The notes: generated from the letters alone by a model not told the origin. A stretch of 51,829 bases of DNA from Rhodospirillales bacterium (GCA_016794025.1 JAEUKX010000104.1:1-51829), one strand, 5' to 3'. Positions 1 through 7,790 are shown, numbered from the stretch's first letter. Program-made: numbers and translations.

Positions 1-56
1 GTGTTCTTGCCGAGATCGATGCCATAGACAGAAGCTGCCTTCGGTTGGGTTCGCAT
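1..56 (-). CDS. IS110-family transposase, N-terminus only (runs off window)
   Basis: The ATG is at 56-54 and the frame stays open to base 1, giving 18 codons. The peptide ends YGIDLGKN, which matches the start of the RuvC-like DEDD domain of IS110/IS1111-family transposases (usual form GID.AK). Only the first strand of the catalytic fold is visible, so the identification depends on this short motif. It is transcribed away from the IS3 remnant that follows. The 57-120 stretch would be the non-coding end of this IS110 element. The junction with IS3-derived sequence lies near 120. Confidence 0.6.
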   Translation of the reverse strand, partial: MRTQPKAASVYGIDLGKN

Positions 57-181
57 GGCCGTCCTCCTCTTCGTGGCGAGAAAGAATATATGCACCCCGG
101 GCGACGGGGCGGACCATCCCATTACTTGTAGCGCCCGATCGGCGCCGACAGGCGGTCGAGGCGATCCGACGAAAGTACCGC

Positions 182-988
182 GTGTCGGAACGCCAGGCTT
201 GCCGGATCGTCGGCCAACCGCGGGGAACCCAGCGCTATATCCCCACGGTCCGTGCTGACGAAGATGTGCTGACGAAAGCCGTTGTCACCCTGGCGTCCGA
301 GTACGGGCGCTACGGCTACCGTCGGGTCACCGCGCTGCTGCGGTCCGGTGGTTGGCAGGTTGGCACCGACCGAGTCCAACGCATCTGGCGCCGAGAGGGC
401 CTTAAAGTACCCAAAAAGCAGCGTCCGAGAGGCCGGCTGTGGCTGAACGATGGCTCGTGTGTTCGGCTGCGACCGGAATACCCCAAGCACGTCTGGAGCT
501 ACGACTTCGTATCGGCCCAGACGCATGACGGGAGGTCGGTAAGGCTTCTAACCCTGATTGACGAGTACACGCGGGAATGCCTTGCGATCCGGGTGGCGCG
601 GCGGATCAACAGCTTCGGCGTCATCGAGACGTTCGCCGATGCGATGCTGAGACACGGCATCCCTGCCCACATCCGTTCAGACAACGGCCCGGAGATGACG
701 GCCAAGGTCGTCCGAGACTGGCTCACGCAGATCGGCTCGAAGACGCTGTTCATCGAGCCTGGCAGCCCTTGGGAGAACGGCTACTGCGAGAGCTTCAACG
801 GCAAGCTCAGGGACGAACTCCTCAACGGCGAGATCTTCTACAGCCTGAAGGAGGCTCGGATCGTCATCGAGAAATGGCGAAAGCACTACAACGAGAAGCG
901 GCCGCACTCATCGCTTGGATATCGGCCGCCAGCGCCGGTGACGGTTGGTCAGATCCGGCCACTCGAACCGGTCGCCGCGATGCAGTAA
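182..988 (+). CDS. IS3-family transposase OrfB (DDE integrase), probably missing its OrfA partner
   Basis: This is the catalytic subunit of an IS3-family transposase. An HTH_21-like N-terminal part (SERQACRIVGQPR) is followed by the rve integrase core. The DDE triad is recognisable as the Asp in WSYDFV, the Asp in SDNGPE and the Glu in YCESFNGKL, with the usual C-terminal KHYNEKRPHSSLGYRPPA. The first start is GTG at 182, but the same frame is open upstream with typical OrfB sequence (RRRQAVEAIRRKYRV). In an intact element OrfB would be made by frameshifting from OrfA, which is not present. The protein is therefore probably not expressed as functional transposase. Confidence 0.85.
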   Translation: MSERQACRIVGQPRGTQRYIPTVRADEDVLTKAVVTLASEYGRYGYRRVTALLRSGGWQVGTDRVQRIWRREGLKVPKKQRPRGRLWLNDGSCVRLRPEYPKHVWSYDFVSAQTHDGRSVRLLTLIDEYTRECLAIRVARRINSFGVIETFADAMLRHGIPAHIRSDNGPEMTAKVVRDWLTQIGSKTLFIEPGSPWENGYCESFNGKLRDELLNGEIFYSLKEARIVIEKWRKHYNEKRPHSSLGYRPPAPVTVGQIRPLEPVAAMQ

Positions 989-1002
989 TCTCTCATTCGG
1001 CT

Positions 1003-1026
1003 TGGTTCAAAAACTCGGTCAGGTCA
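1003..1026. repeat. IS3 right terminal inverted repeat
   Basis: The sequence shortly after the OrfB stop ends in AAAAACTCGGTCAGGTCA, the style of right end seen in this IS3 group (TGACCTG at the tip when read inward). Its last base, 1026, abuts codon 30 of the integrase remnant. The left repeat is not in the window. Confidence 0.6.
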
Positions 1027-1116
1027 ATAGTAGTAGGTCTTGATGGACCCATCAGCGAGCGTGCTGACGACCGTCTTGAGCCTCGGTTCGCCCTGATTTG
1101 CGCGAGTTCGCGGCAT
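1027..1116 (-). pseudogene. Tyrosine-recombinase (integrase) 5' remnant cut by IS3
   Basis: The ATG at 1116 is preceded by a strong ribosome site (TTGGAGG, with TTGGAACC before the ATG). It encodes 30 residues ending in DGSIKTYYY, and the IS3 end then begins at 1026. A basic N-terminus (MPRTRANQG) and an ADGS.KTYYY strand are typical of the first residues of phage-type integrases, whose continuation would be YHR followed by the arm-binding domain. Its position just beyond a tRNA 3' end, transcribed away from it, is the standard arrangement for an island integrase. The rest of the gene has been lost or displaced. The call is short and partly contextual. Confidence 0.55.
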
Positions 1117-1132
1117 GGTTCCAACCTCCAAC

Positions 1133-1176
1133 GGGAAATCCGCGGAAAATGATTGGAAAATATTTGGAAAATGAAG
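1133..1176. repeat. Four tandem 11-bp iterons (GGAAAATNNTT type)
   Basis: Units begin at 1133, 1144, 1155 and 1166: GGGAAATCCGC, GGAAAATGATT, GGAAAATATTT, GGAAAATGAAG. The exact 11-bp period puts every unit on the same face of the helix. They lie between the integrase start and the tRNA fragment, where integrase arm-type sites or Xis sites are usually found. I infer an attP arm; direct repression of the integrase promoter is the alternative. Confidence 0.55.
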
Positions 1177-1195
1177 ACAAGCTCAGAAAATTGAA

Positions 1196-1224
1196 AGCCC
1201 GCTAAATCATTGATTTAGCGGGCT
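1196..1224 (-). terminator. Rho-independent terminator after the tRNA fragment
   Basis: A nearly perfect 14-bp inverted repeat (AGCCCGCTAAATCA and its complement) lies 7 bases past the CCA end of the tRNA fragment. On the minus strand it is followed by CTTTCAATTTTC. It would end transcripts of the tRNA gene and separate it from the integrase. Confidence 0.75.
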
Positions 1225-1231
1225 TCTTCGT

Positions 1232-1266
1232 TGGTCGGAGCGGCGGGATTCGAACCCACGACCCCC
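1232..1266 (-). repeat. att-like direct repeat 1: 3' end of a tRNA gene (probably tRNA-Pro)
   Basis: Read on the minus strand this gives a T-arm (GTGGG, TTCGAAT, CCCGC), the acceptor 3' strand CGCTCCG, discriminator A and encoded CCA. The implied C1:G72 pair with A73 is characteristic of bacterial tRNA-Pro. There is no D-arm, anticodon arm or 5' acceptor strand upstream, so this is only the 3' portion that an integrase leaves at an att junction. An almost identical copy is at 25792-25825. Confidence 0.75.
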
Positions 1267-1345
1267 AGTCCCCCAGCTTTCCACAAACTCAATGATTTCA
1301 ATGGTGTTTTCCAGATTTAGCGGCAAATAAGCGCATTCAGCGGAA
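1267..1345. repeat. Island-end flanking repeat, copy 1
   Basis: About 80 bp next to the tRNA fragment closely matches 25826-25912 and, more weakly, 46734-46797. Shared blocks include TTATTTGCCGCTAAAT and ATTGAAATC.TTGAG. It carries two related direct motifs on the minus strand (TTTCCGCTGAAT, TTTGCCGCTAAAT). I read it as the attP arm sequence of the island that extends rightward. Confidence 0.6.
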
Positions 1346-1391
1346 ACTAGGTGCCTGAATTGCAACCCCATCCTTGCGCCCTCTTCCGAGG

Positions 1392-2189
1392 TCACCGCAC
1401 CAAAAGTTGCGCGCCGACCAGTGCAACACACGAAGGCCACAGGTTTGCCGCACAAGCCAATATCGGCCCGCCTTGGGACAAGGCCTTCGGATCAGCGAGG
1501 AAGCCACTTGAAATACCGCCCGCTTCCCGCACGAGCAACTCCCCGGCAAGAACGTCCCATGCAAAAAGATGACACTCGAAGAAGGCATCGATGCGGCCGT
1601 CAGCGACTTGTGCAAGTGCAAGTGCTGCCGATCCGGCCTGACGCACGTCATAACCCTCTGCAAGAAACCGCCTCACGCATTCGACATAGTCGTCCGTCGG
1701 CCGGCGTCGCGAGTAGCCGATATCGGCCATCGCAAGACGGGTATCGTCCGTGCCTGCGGCCCGGATGGGCTTGCCGTCGCGGAAGGCGCCGCCGCCGCGA
1801 TGCGCCCAATATTGCGTGCCGCCGATCGGGTCGTCCATGACGCCGACCTGCGTGGCGCCATCGGCGACGAAAGCGATGGAGACGCAGAAATGGGGCAATC
1901 CGCGTGCGAAATTTGAGGTACCGTCGATCGGATCGACGACCCACGTGCGCCCCCGGGCTTCTCCGCCCTCTTCTTCGCCTAGAACGTCGTCGCCAGGAAA
2001 TGCGGCTTCGATCCGCGCGCGAAGATGGCGCTCGATCGCGCCATCGGCTTCCGTCAGGACGTCCTGCAGACCCTTGCGGGAAACCTGGATTTCCCCGATC
2101 CGGCCGAAATAATCGCGCGCCATCGCGGCCGCCTCGCCGCCGACGACACGCGCGAATTCCAGACGATCGGCAATATCGCTTCCGTTCAT
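1392..2189 (-). CDS. Inositol-monophosphatase-family phosphatase
   Basis: A 265-residue protein of the Li-sensitive, Mg-dependent phosphatase superfamily (IMPase/SuhB/CysQ). The metal-site motifs are present: GEEEGG (about residue 71), WVVDPIDGTSNF (83-94) and the C-terminal AWDVLAGELLVREAGG. Length is normal for the family. The start overlaps the permease stop in ATGA, so it is the last gene of a coupled operon of mutarotase, binding protein, ATPase, permease and phosphatase. That context suggests it removes phosphate from an imported sugar phosphate rather than serving inositol metabolism; the substrate is not readable from sequence. It ends only about 46 bp from an island-end repeat. Confidence 0.85.
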   Translation of the reverse strand: MNGSDIADRLEFARVVGGEAAAMARDYFGRIGEIQVSRKGLQDVLTEADGAIERHLRARIEAAFPGDDVLGEEEGGEARGRTWVVDPIDGTSNFARGLPHFCVSIAFVADGATQVGVMDDPIGGTQYWAHRGGGAFRDGKPIRAAGTDDTRLAMADIGYSRRRPTDDYVECVRRFLAEGYDVRQAGSAALALAQVADGRIDAFFECHLFAWDVLAGELLVREAGGISSGFLADPKALSQGGPILACAANLWPSCVALVGAQLLVR

Positions 2190-3865
2190 TTGAACATGTC
2201 CGCCATGTTGCGGCCGACCAGCCGGCTCGCGACGAGAATGAGCACGAGGGTCATGGCCGTCACGACCGTCCCCAGCGCGCTCGCCCTGTAAAGCTCCCCG
2301 CCAAGTACGAATTCGTAGATCGAAATCGAAACGGTTTTCCAGCGTGCGGAATAGAGCAGGACCGTGGCGCTGATTTCGCCGATCAACGTGGCGAACACGA
2401 GGATGGCGCCCGCGAAAACGCCCGGCACGATCAGCGGGGCCGTGACCCGGCGCATGGTCGTTCCCCACCCGGCCCCGCAGATCGTCGAAGCCTCCTCGAT
2501 CTTGGGATCGATGCGGCCGATCGCGCTCGAAGCCGAGCGGAAGATGAATGCAACCCGGCGGGTGAAGTACGCCAGCACGATGATCGACCCCGTACCCGTA
2601 AGGACGAGCCAGCCGTCGTTGAAGGCCGTCAGGTAGGCGACGCCGACCACCAAGCCCGGAAGCACGAACGGCAACATGATGATCGCATCGACCGCCCACC
2701 GGCCGACGATCTTGTTGCGCACCACGGCATAGGCGCTGACGGCACCGAACACGACGCACACGGCCGTTGCCGCGCCGGAAAGCACGAGGCTGTTGTAGAT
2801 CGGCTGCGTCAGGTATCCCGCAACACTGAAATAGTGGGAAAAGCCGTAGCGCGTCGGCAGCAGCGTCCCCGGCCACTCCTCCGCGAACGAAGCGAACAGG
2901 ATCGCGATCTGCGGTAGGACCGCCACGAAGATCAGGGCCCACGTATAGGCGTTCGCCCAGATCCGCGCCCCCGTACCGGTAAGGCGTGCCGATGCGCGGC
3001 TCGTTCCGGTTAGCGTCGCGTGCGCCCGACGCCGGTTGATGCGCGCGAGAAGCCACAAAGCCGCCAGCGTCAGGGCGACATTGACCATCGCGATCGCCGA
3101 AGCCGCGCTCAAATTGTGGAACCCGTGGATCTGGTAGTAGATCAGCGTCGGCAGCACCTGGAACTCCCCGCCGAGGATCGACGGCACGCCGAAGTCGCCG
3201 ATGGCTTTGATGAACACGATCAGCATCCCGGCGGCGACCGACGGCAGGACCGCCGGGATAGTGATCGTCCGGATGATGCGCCAGCGCGATGCGCCCATCA
3301 CGCGCGCCGCCTCCTCGACATGCGGGTCGCCACCGGCGAGCGCCCCCTGCACGACAAGGAAGACGTAGGGGAAATAGCCCATCGCCAGCGCGAACACGAC
3401 GCCGAACGGCCCGTAGATCGACGGTAGGTCGATGCCGACATAGGCGCGCAGAAGCTGCGTGATGATTCCGTTGTTGCCCAGCATCATGATCCACGCATAC
3501 GAACCGATGAAGGGCGGCGAAATCAGCGGGACGACCGACATCGCCATGATCAGCGACCGGAACGGGATCGCGACGCGCGCGACCGCGTAGGCCATGGGCA
3601 ACGCAAGGGCCGTCGCAAGCGCCGTCGAAAGTGCGCCCGACCACAGCGAATTCCAGAAGGCGCGCTGGTAGCTTGCCGAAATGAAGAACCGTTCGAAATT
3701 GAGGAACGTCAGATTGGCGAATGCGATGTCGGCGCCATTGCGCACGAACGCAACCAGCGAAGCGCGACCGATCGGATAGACAAGCAGGACAAGCGCGGCC
3801 GCGACGGCGACGGCACCGACGAGAAGTGCTGTCGGATCGGCGGAGCGGCGCGAAAGCGGGTTCAT
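2186..3865 (-). CDS. ABC transporter permease, two-domain FbpB/AfuB/ThiP type
   Basis: A 559-residue inner-membrane protein with about 12 hydrophobic segments in two homologous halves. Each half has an EAA coupling loop: EEAARVMGASRWR in the first and EEASTICGAGWG in the second. Such fused permeases serve binding-protein importers of the iron/thiamine/2-aminoethylphosphonate/sugar-phosphate class. It overlaps the ATPase gene by 4 bp upstream and the phosphatase by 4 bp downstream, which implies translational coupling. The substrate is unknown; neighbouring sugar enzymes and phosphatase point to a sugar or sugar phosphate. Confidence 0.88.
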   Translation of the reverse strand: MNPLSRRSADPTALLVGAVAVAAALVLLVYPIGRASLVAFVRNGADIAFANLTFLNFERFFISASYQRAFWNSLWSGALSTALATALALPMAYAVARVAIPFRSLIMAMSVVPLISPPFIGSYAWIMMLGNNGIITQLLRAYVGIDLPSIYGPFGVVFALAMGYFPYVFLVVQGALAGGDPHVEEAARVMGASRWRIIRTITIPAVLPSVAAGMLIVFIKAIGDFGVPSILGGEFQVLPTLIYYQIHGFHNLSAASAIAMVNVALTLAALWLLARINRRRAHATLTGTSRASARLTGTGARIWANAYTWALIFVAVLPQIAILFASFAEEWPGTLLPTRYGFSHYFSVAGYLTQPIYNSLVLSGAATAVCVVFGAVSAYAVVRNKIVGRWAVDAIIMLPFVLPGLVVGVAYLTAFNDGWLVLTGTGSIIVLAYFTRRVAFIFRSASSAIGRIDPKIEEASTICGAGWGTTMRRVTAPLIVPGVFAGAILVFATLIGEISATVLLYSARWKTVSISIYEFVLGGELYRASALGTVVTAMTLVLILVASRLVGRNMADMFK

Positions 3866-4965
3866 GCGCCGCCGCCGGTAACATAGAGGCGGGCATCGCC
3901 TGGCACGAACGAAAGACGTCCCGCATCCCCCTCGCCCATTCCCGCGACCTCGCGACCCGCATCGACCGTCAATTCGCCCAATGCCGAGGGGGCCGCCAAC
4001 GAATAGCGGACGATGGGTCCTAGATGCTGGATGCGAACGACGCGCGCTTCGAGCCCCTCGCCGGCACGCGCAAGGATCAGACGCTCCGGGCGCACCATGA
4101 CGATTGCCTCGTCCACGGCAAGCTTGTGCACGGCGACGTCGGCCGGTGCGAGCGCGCCGACGAACCCGGCGGCAATACTCGTCGCCTGCCCGATGCGGAC
4201 GGCGCCCGAGGCATCGCCGACGCCTCTGAAGAAATTCGCCTTGCCGATGAAATCGGCCACGAATAGATCCACCGGCCGGTCGTATACGTCCTGCGGCCGG
4301 CCGACCTGGCGAATGCGCCCGTGGTCGAAAACCGCGATCCGGTCCGACACCGACATCGCTTCTTCCTGATCGTGCGTGACGTAAAGGGTCGTGATTGCGA
4401 GTTCGCGCTGGATGCGACGGATTTCCTCGCGCATGTGCACGCGCAGCTTCGCGTCGAGATTGGCGAGCGGCTCGTCGAGCAGCAGCATTCCCGGCTCGTA
4501 GACAAGTGCGCGCGCGATCGAGACCCTTTGCTGCTGGCCGCCCGACAGGTCGGCCGGAAAGCGGCGCGCGAACGGACCGAGCCGGAGCAGGTCGAGCGTC
4601 TTCTTAACGCGCGCATCGATCTCCGCCTCCGCCAGTCCACGAAGGCGCAATCCGTAGGCAACGTTCTCGAAGATCGGCAGATGCGGAAAGAGCGCATACG
4701 ACTGGAATACCATGCCGATGTTCCGGCGCTGTGCCGGATAGGACGTGTAATCACGCCCCTCGAACTCGATAGAACCGCCGGTGACCGCTTCGAGTCCGGC
4801 GATCATCCGCAGCGTCGTCGTCTTGCCGCATCCCGACGGCCCGAGCATCGTGAAGAACTCACCCGACGCAACGTCGAACGAAACGCCGTCAACCGCGACG
4901 GACGACTGTCCCTCCACCTCGAAGCTCTTCGCGAGATCGCGAACGACCAGTGTCGAACCGGGCAT
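3862..4965 (-). CDS. ABC transporter ATP-binding protein, FbpC/PotA type
   Basis: A 367-residue ATPase. Walker [10 protein letters not shown] is at about 42-50, the Q-loop at VFQSYALFPH, signature LSGGQQQR at about 140, Walker B LLLDEPLANLDAKLR and the switch His in [16 protein letters not shown]-like C-terminal region follows. I chose the ATG at 4965 because it sits after a plausible ribosome site (GGAG) and gives a standard N-terminus. A longer frame to 5034 would run through a terminator-like hairpin. The gene lies between the binding protein and the permease in the operon. Confidence 0.88.
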   Translation of the reverse strand: MPGSTLVVRDLAKSFEVEGQSSVAVDGVSFDVASGEFFTMLGPSGCGKTTTLRMIAGLEAVTGGSIEFEGRDYTSYPAQRRNIGMVFQSYALFPHLPIFENVAYGLRLRGLAEAEIDARVKKTLDLLRLGPFARRFPADLSGGQQQRVSIARALVYEPGMLLLDEPLANLDAKLRVHMREEIRRIQRELAITTLYVTHDQEEAMSVSDRIAVFDHGRIRQVGRPQDVYDRPVDLFVADFIGKANFFRGVGDASGAVRIGQATSIAAGFVGALAPADVAVHKLAVDEAIVMVRPERLILARAGEGLEARVVRIQHLGPIVRYSLAAPSALGELTVDAGREVAGMGEGDAGRLSFVPGDARLYVTGGGA

Positions 4966-4989
4966 CGAAACCAACTCCGAAAACGAAAA

Positions 4990-5022
4990 GGGCGATCGCG
5001 GGCTGCGCGCCCGCGATCGCCC
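4990..5022 (-). terminator. Strong hairpin between binding-protein and ATPase genes (attenuator-like)
   Basis: A perfect 14-bp stem (GGGCGATCGCGGGC) with a 5-base loop is followed on the minus strand by CTTTTCGTTTT. It lies after the binding-protein stop and before the ATPase start. Partial termination or 3'-end protection here would keep binding-protein mRNA in excess over the membrane components. Confidence 0.7.
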
Positions 5023-5033
5023 CCGAGACAACA

Positions 5034-6014
5034 TTACTTGGCTGCCAAGAGCTTGTCGAAGCGCTCCAAGCTTCCCGTCCGCTTGCTGGCGGCGGCGGCC
5101 GAATCGTAGGGGAACGTCTTCAGCGTGGCGACGGCCGGCAGACCCTGCGGCGGCGCCACGTCGCTGCGTGCCGAGCGGCGCTTGTCGACTGCGACGAGGA
5201 TCTCGTGTGCGGCCTTGGAGTTGATGAAGTCGAGGAACTTGCGCGCGTTGGCGGCGTTCGGCCCGCCCTTGATGATGCCGCTGGCATCGACGATAAGGGC
5301 CGTGCCGTCCGTCGGATAGACGCCGTCGACGGGCTGCCCGTCCAGTTTCATGGCGAGGATGTTGAATTCGCTCGTCAGGCCGACCGCGATCTCGCCTTTG
5401 GCGACGTTCTGGAAGACTAGGCGCGAACTCGTCACGAATGTCGAGTTCTGCACGATCTTGCCCATCAGGTCCCAGTTGTAGAGCGAGATGACCTGATGCA
5501 TCTGGGAATAGGCCGAACCCGACTGCGCGGGGTTCGCCATCAGGACCTTGCCCTTGAATTCCGGCTTGGCGAGATCGGTCCAGCTTTTCGGTGCCTTGTC
5601 CAGCGGCATCAGCTTGGTGTTCACGATGAATGCCTGAAAGTTCATCGAGAAGCCGTAGTACTTCTTGTCCTTGTGCACGACGGCGGGATTAAAGGCCGCG
5701 TCTTCCGTCGACTTGTAGCTGTCGAAGAGATCGAGCTCGGCGTCGAACACATCGGCATCGGGCCCGACGAACACGTCGCCCTGCGGACGGTTCTTTTCGG
5801 CCTTGATGCGCGTGAGCAATTCGCCGCTGCCGCCGCTGATCACGTCGACTTTGATGCCCGGGCTTGCCTTCTCGAAACCCTCGACGAACGCCTGCATGAG
5901 CTTGGTGCCGACAGTATTGTAGACCACCACCTGCGCATTCGCCGGGCCGGTCGCGGTCGCAATGGCGACCACGCCCGCAACGAGTGCCGAATTCACGAAA
6001 GATCTCGTCTTCAT
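5034..6014 (-). CDS. Periplasmic binding protein, AfuA/FbpA-like
   Basis: A 326-residue secreted protein. Its signal peptide ends near GPANAQ, followed by VVVYNTVGTKLMQAF and a class II binding-protein fold (bacterial solute-binding family 6/8 style). Conserved elements are RIKAEKNRPQGDVF, SWTDLAKPEFKGKV and the late GPNAANARKFLDF. The consecutive tyrosines that bind Fe(III) in FbpA are not seen in the equivalent region (VGLTSEFNI), so iron is unlikely. The start ATG overlaps the mutarotase stop by 4 bp. It is the binding component for the downstream ATPase and permease; I infer a sugar or sugar-phosphate ligand. Confidence 0.85.
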   Translation of the reverse strand: MKTRSFVNSALVAGVVAIATATGPANAQVVVYNTVGTKLMQAFVEGFEKASPGIKVDVISGGSGELLTRIKAEKNRPQGDVFVGPDADVFDAELDLFDSYKSTEDAAFNPAVVHKDKKYYGFSMNFQAFIVNTKLMPLDKAPKSWTDLAKPEFKGKVLMANPAQSGSAYSQMHQVISLYNWDLMGKIVQNSTFVTSSRLVFQNVAKGEIAVGLTSEFNILAMKLDGQPVDGVYPTDGTALIVDASGIIKGGPNAANARKFLDFINSKAAHEILVAVDKRRSARSDVAPPQGLPAVATLKTFPYDSAAAASKRTGSLERFDKLLAAK

Positions 6015-6943
6015 GTCTTTCCTCCGTTGATCCCTGCTTCGAAAATCGTCGTTGTCGTAATGGTCCGGCCACCGAGGAGACGGACGATGCCCGTATCCGT
6101 CCGGCCGGCCGACGCAAGATTGAACGCGTCCGTGCAGTTGCTGACCGGTTCGGCGCAGAAGTAGCCCTCGCCTTTCGGGCTGTAGACGACGAGAAAGCGC
6201 TGCGGCGCGCGTGATCGCATCGACAGGAAGGCGCCGTGCTCCGGCCACTCGATACGCGCTTCGCCGTCCCAGCCCGGGAAGCAGTTGTCGAGCTCGATGC
6301 CGGCCGGCGCGATGCCGTTCCGTAGATCGGCATGCGCGGGCGGCGGCTCGACGAGATCGACCGGCATGACCTCCGGATCGATCGTCCACATGCCCGAGAC
6401 CGAGGCCTGAAGCCGGCAGCGCGGCGTGCACGGGAAGTACGGGTGGAGACCGACGCCCAGCGGCATCGCGCGCGTGGAAAGATTCTCGACGGATAGTTCG
6501 ACGCAAAGCCGCCGGGACGCCAGCTCAAAGCTCTGGCGTGCGCGATAGGGGAACGGCCAGTCGGGTGCGCGCATTTCGAATTCGATCGTCGCCTGCTCCG
6601 GCGTGCGACGGACGGTTCGCCACGGCCTGCGCCAGCCGTGCCCGTGCTCCGCATGCGGGCCCGGCGAGGGTGGAACGAACGCGGCTATGCCGTCGAACTC
6701 GAAGCGGCCCGCGCGAACGCGGTTCGAGAACGGCACGAGCGGAAAGCATGCCATGCCTTCGACGTCGCCTTCCGCCACTGCACGATCCGATGCCGGCCGC
6801 AGCCAGTCGATCCTGTGCCCTGCGATCTCGCTCCAGAACGCGCCGATCGCACCGCCGATCTCTGGATGGAGATCGAGTGCGCTGTCGCCGGCGCGAAGCC
6901 GTACCCGATCGATGCCGCTGGTGACTTGCGAAGCCGCCTGCAT
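6011..6943 (-). CDS. Aldose 1-epimerase (galactose mutarotase family)
   Basis: About 310 residues from the ATG at 6943. A second in-frame ATG at 6988 would add 15 residues and overrun the promoter region. It shows the mutarotase core: PFSNRVRAGRF, the catalytic-type His in HAEHGHGWRRPW, and later GVGLHPYFP, with Asp/Glu in ELDNCF and CAEPVSN. Such enzymes interconvert alpha and beta anomers, normally to feed a dehydrogenase or kinase. It opens the minus-strand transport operon and is divergent from a GntR regulator and the sugar-oxidation genes, so it likely supplies the anomer used by the SDR dehydrogenase. Confidence 0.82.
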   Translation of the reverse strand: MQAASQVTSGIDRVRLRAGDSALDLHPEIGGAIGAFWSEIAGHRIDWLRPASDRAVAEGDVEGMACFPLVPFSNRVRAGRFEFDGIAAFVPPSPGPHAEHGHGWRRPWRTVRRTPEQATIEFEMRAPDWPFPYRARQSFELASRRLCVELSVENLSTRAMPLGVGLHPYFPCTPRCRLQASVSGMWTIDPEVMPVDLVEPPPAHADLRNGIAPAGIELDNCFPGWDGEARIEWPEHGAFLSMRSRAPQRFLVVYSPKGEGYFCAEPVSNCTDAFNLASAGRTDTGIVRLLGGRTITTTTIFEAGINGGKT

Positions 6944-6969
6944 TCCCCGTTCCCGAATGTCGCGCAGTC

Positions 6970-6998
6970 TTGACCCTGCGCGATCCACCAGATAGTAA
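6970..6998 (+). promoter_or_regulatory. Candidate sigma-70 promoter for the GntR operon, near-leaderless
   Basis: TTGACC at 6970-6975 and TAGTAA at 6993-6998 have 17-bp spacing. Initiation would fall only a few bases before the ATG at 7008, and no Shine-Dalgarno is seen there, so the transcript could be leaderless. The stretch TAGTAATGTTATAGTA just before and over the start is partly symmetric and could be an autoregulatory GntR site. Confidence 0.45.
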
Positions 6999-7007
6999 TG
7001 TTATAGT

Positions 7008-7790
7008 ATGAGGAATAGCAAGACAGCACCCCGCACCTATCTGCCGGCGCCCTCCAAGCGGACCTTCTCCGCACGCTCGCTGCATGGCCAAGTCGTGCAC
7101 GAAATCGGCATGCAGATCGTCGAAGGCAAATTGCCGCCCGGCGAACCCCTGCCGAGCGAAGAGGCGTGGAGCGCCGGCCTCGGCGTCAGCCGCACGGCCA
7201 TGCGCGAGGCGATCAAGGTTCTCGCGGCCAAGGGATTGATCGAATCGCGCCCGAAGACGGGGACGCGCGTGCGGGCGCGCGAATACTGGAACTTCCTCGA
7301 TCCCGACGTGCTCGCGTGGCGGCTTGCCGCCGCGCCCGTCGAAAGCTACGTGCGGGAAGTTTTCGAGCTGCGAAAGATGGTCGAGCCCTTCGCCGCCGGG
7401 CTTGCAGCGGCCCATGCCACGCGCGCCGATATCGCGGCACTGGAACGGGCGTTCAAGGCAATGGGCGAAGCCGGCGACGACAACGAGAGATTTGCCGTGC
7501 CCGATCTTGCCTTCCACCAAACAATCATCCGCGCGACGGGAAACGAGCTTCTCCATTCGCTTGCGGCGATCATCGAGACCGCTCTGACGATGAGCTTCCG
7601 GCTTTCCGACGCCAACCCCGCCGGCCAGCGGCATTCCCTGCCCGCCCACGGCGTCGTTCTCGAGGCAATCCGCCGACACGACACGAATGCCGCGCGCGAA
7701 GCGATGTTGGCGCTGCTGGATAATTCCGAGACCGACGTACGTCAGGCCATGTCCGCGCTCGCCCGTGGCCGCACGCGCCGCGGGCGCTGA
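7008..7790 (+). CDS. GntR-family transcriptional regulator, FadR/FCD subfamily
   Basis: A 260-residue regulator. The winged helix spans about residues 25-95 (HGQVVHEIGMQIVEG, LPSEEAWSAGLGVSRTAMREAIKVL, KTGTRV), followed by an all-helical FCD ligand domain (VREVFELRKMVEPFAAGLAA, FHQTIIRATGNELLHSL). FCD regulators usually sense carboxylic or sugar acids. It sits between the transport operon and the dehydratase/dehydrogenase/lactonase genes, so it probably controls both directions in response to a sugar acid intermediate. The start ATG lacks a Shine-Dalgarno sequence. Confidence 0.88.
   Translation: MRNSKTAPRTYLPAPSKRTFSARSLHGQVVHEIGMQIVEGKLPPGEPLPSEEAWSAGLGVSRTAMREAIKVLAAKGLIESRPKTGTRVRAREYWNFLDPDVLAWRLAAAPVESYVREVFELRKMVEPFAAGLAAAHATRADIAALERAFKAMGEAGDDNERFAVPDLAFHQTIIRATGNELLHSLAAIIETALTMSFRLSDANPAGQRHSLPAHGVVLEAIRRHDTNAAREAMLALLDNSETDVRQAMSALARGRTRRGR

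Larger units (their letters stand above)
121..1026 (+). mobile_element. Truncated IS3-family insertion sequence
   Basis: This segment holds an IS3-type orfB followed by a right-end terminal repeat that finishes at 1026. The expected orfA and left terminal repeat are absent: upstream sequence changes near 120 into what appears to be the end of an IS110-type element. The right boundary is exact, because the integrase remnant reading frame (1116 to 1027) stops where the repeat begins. The reading suggests IS3 inserted into the integrase gene, then an IS110-type insertion or deletion removed the left half. No transposition is expected without orfA and the left end. Confidence 0.7.

Noticed and set aside
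1133..1176. CRISPR-like array
   Set aside because: Units are only 11 bp, contiguous, and there are no spacers.
1232..1266. Complete tRNA gene
   Set aside because: Only the T-arm, acceptor 3' strand and CCA are present; no D-arm, anticodon arm or 5' strand occurs upstream.
1207..1455. Minus-strand frame ending in WGTGGRGFESRRSDQ (and similar at 25499-25945) as the C-terminus of an integrase
   Set aside because: The terminal residues are the translation of the tRNA 3' end, and the upstream part is the flanking repeat. No Arg...His-x-x-Arg...Tyr recombinase motif is present.
2186..6014. Iron(III) uptake operon (FbpABC)
   Set aside because: The permease and ATPase are of this class, but the binding protein lacks the Tyr pair and the neighbours are mutarotase and a phosphatase.
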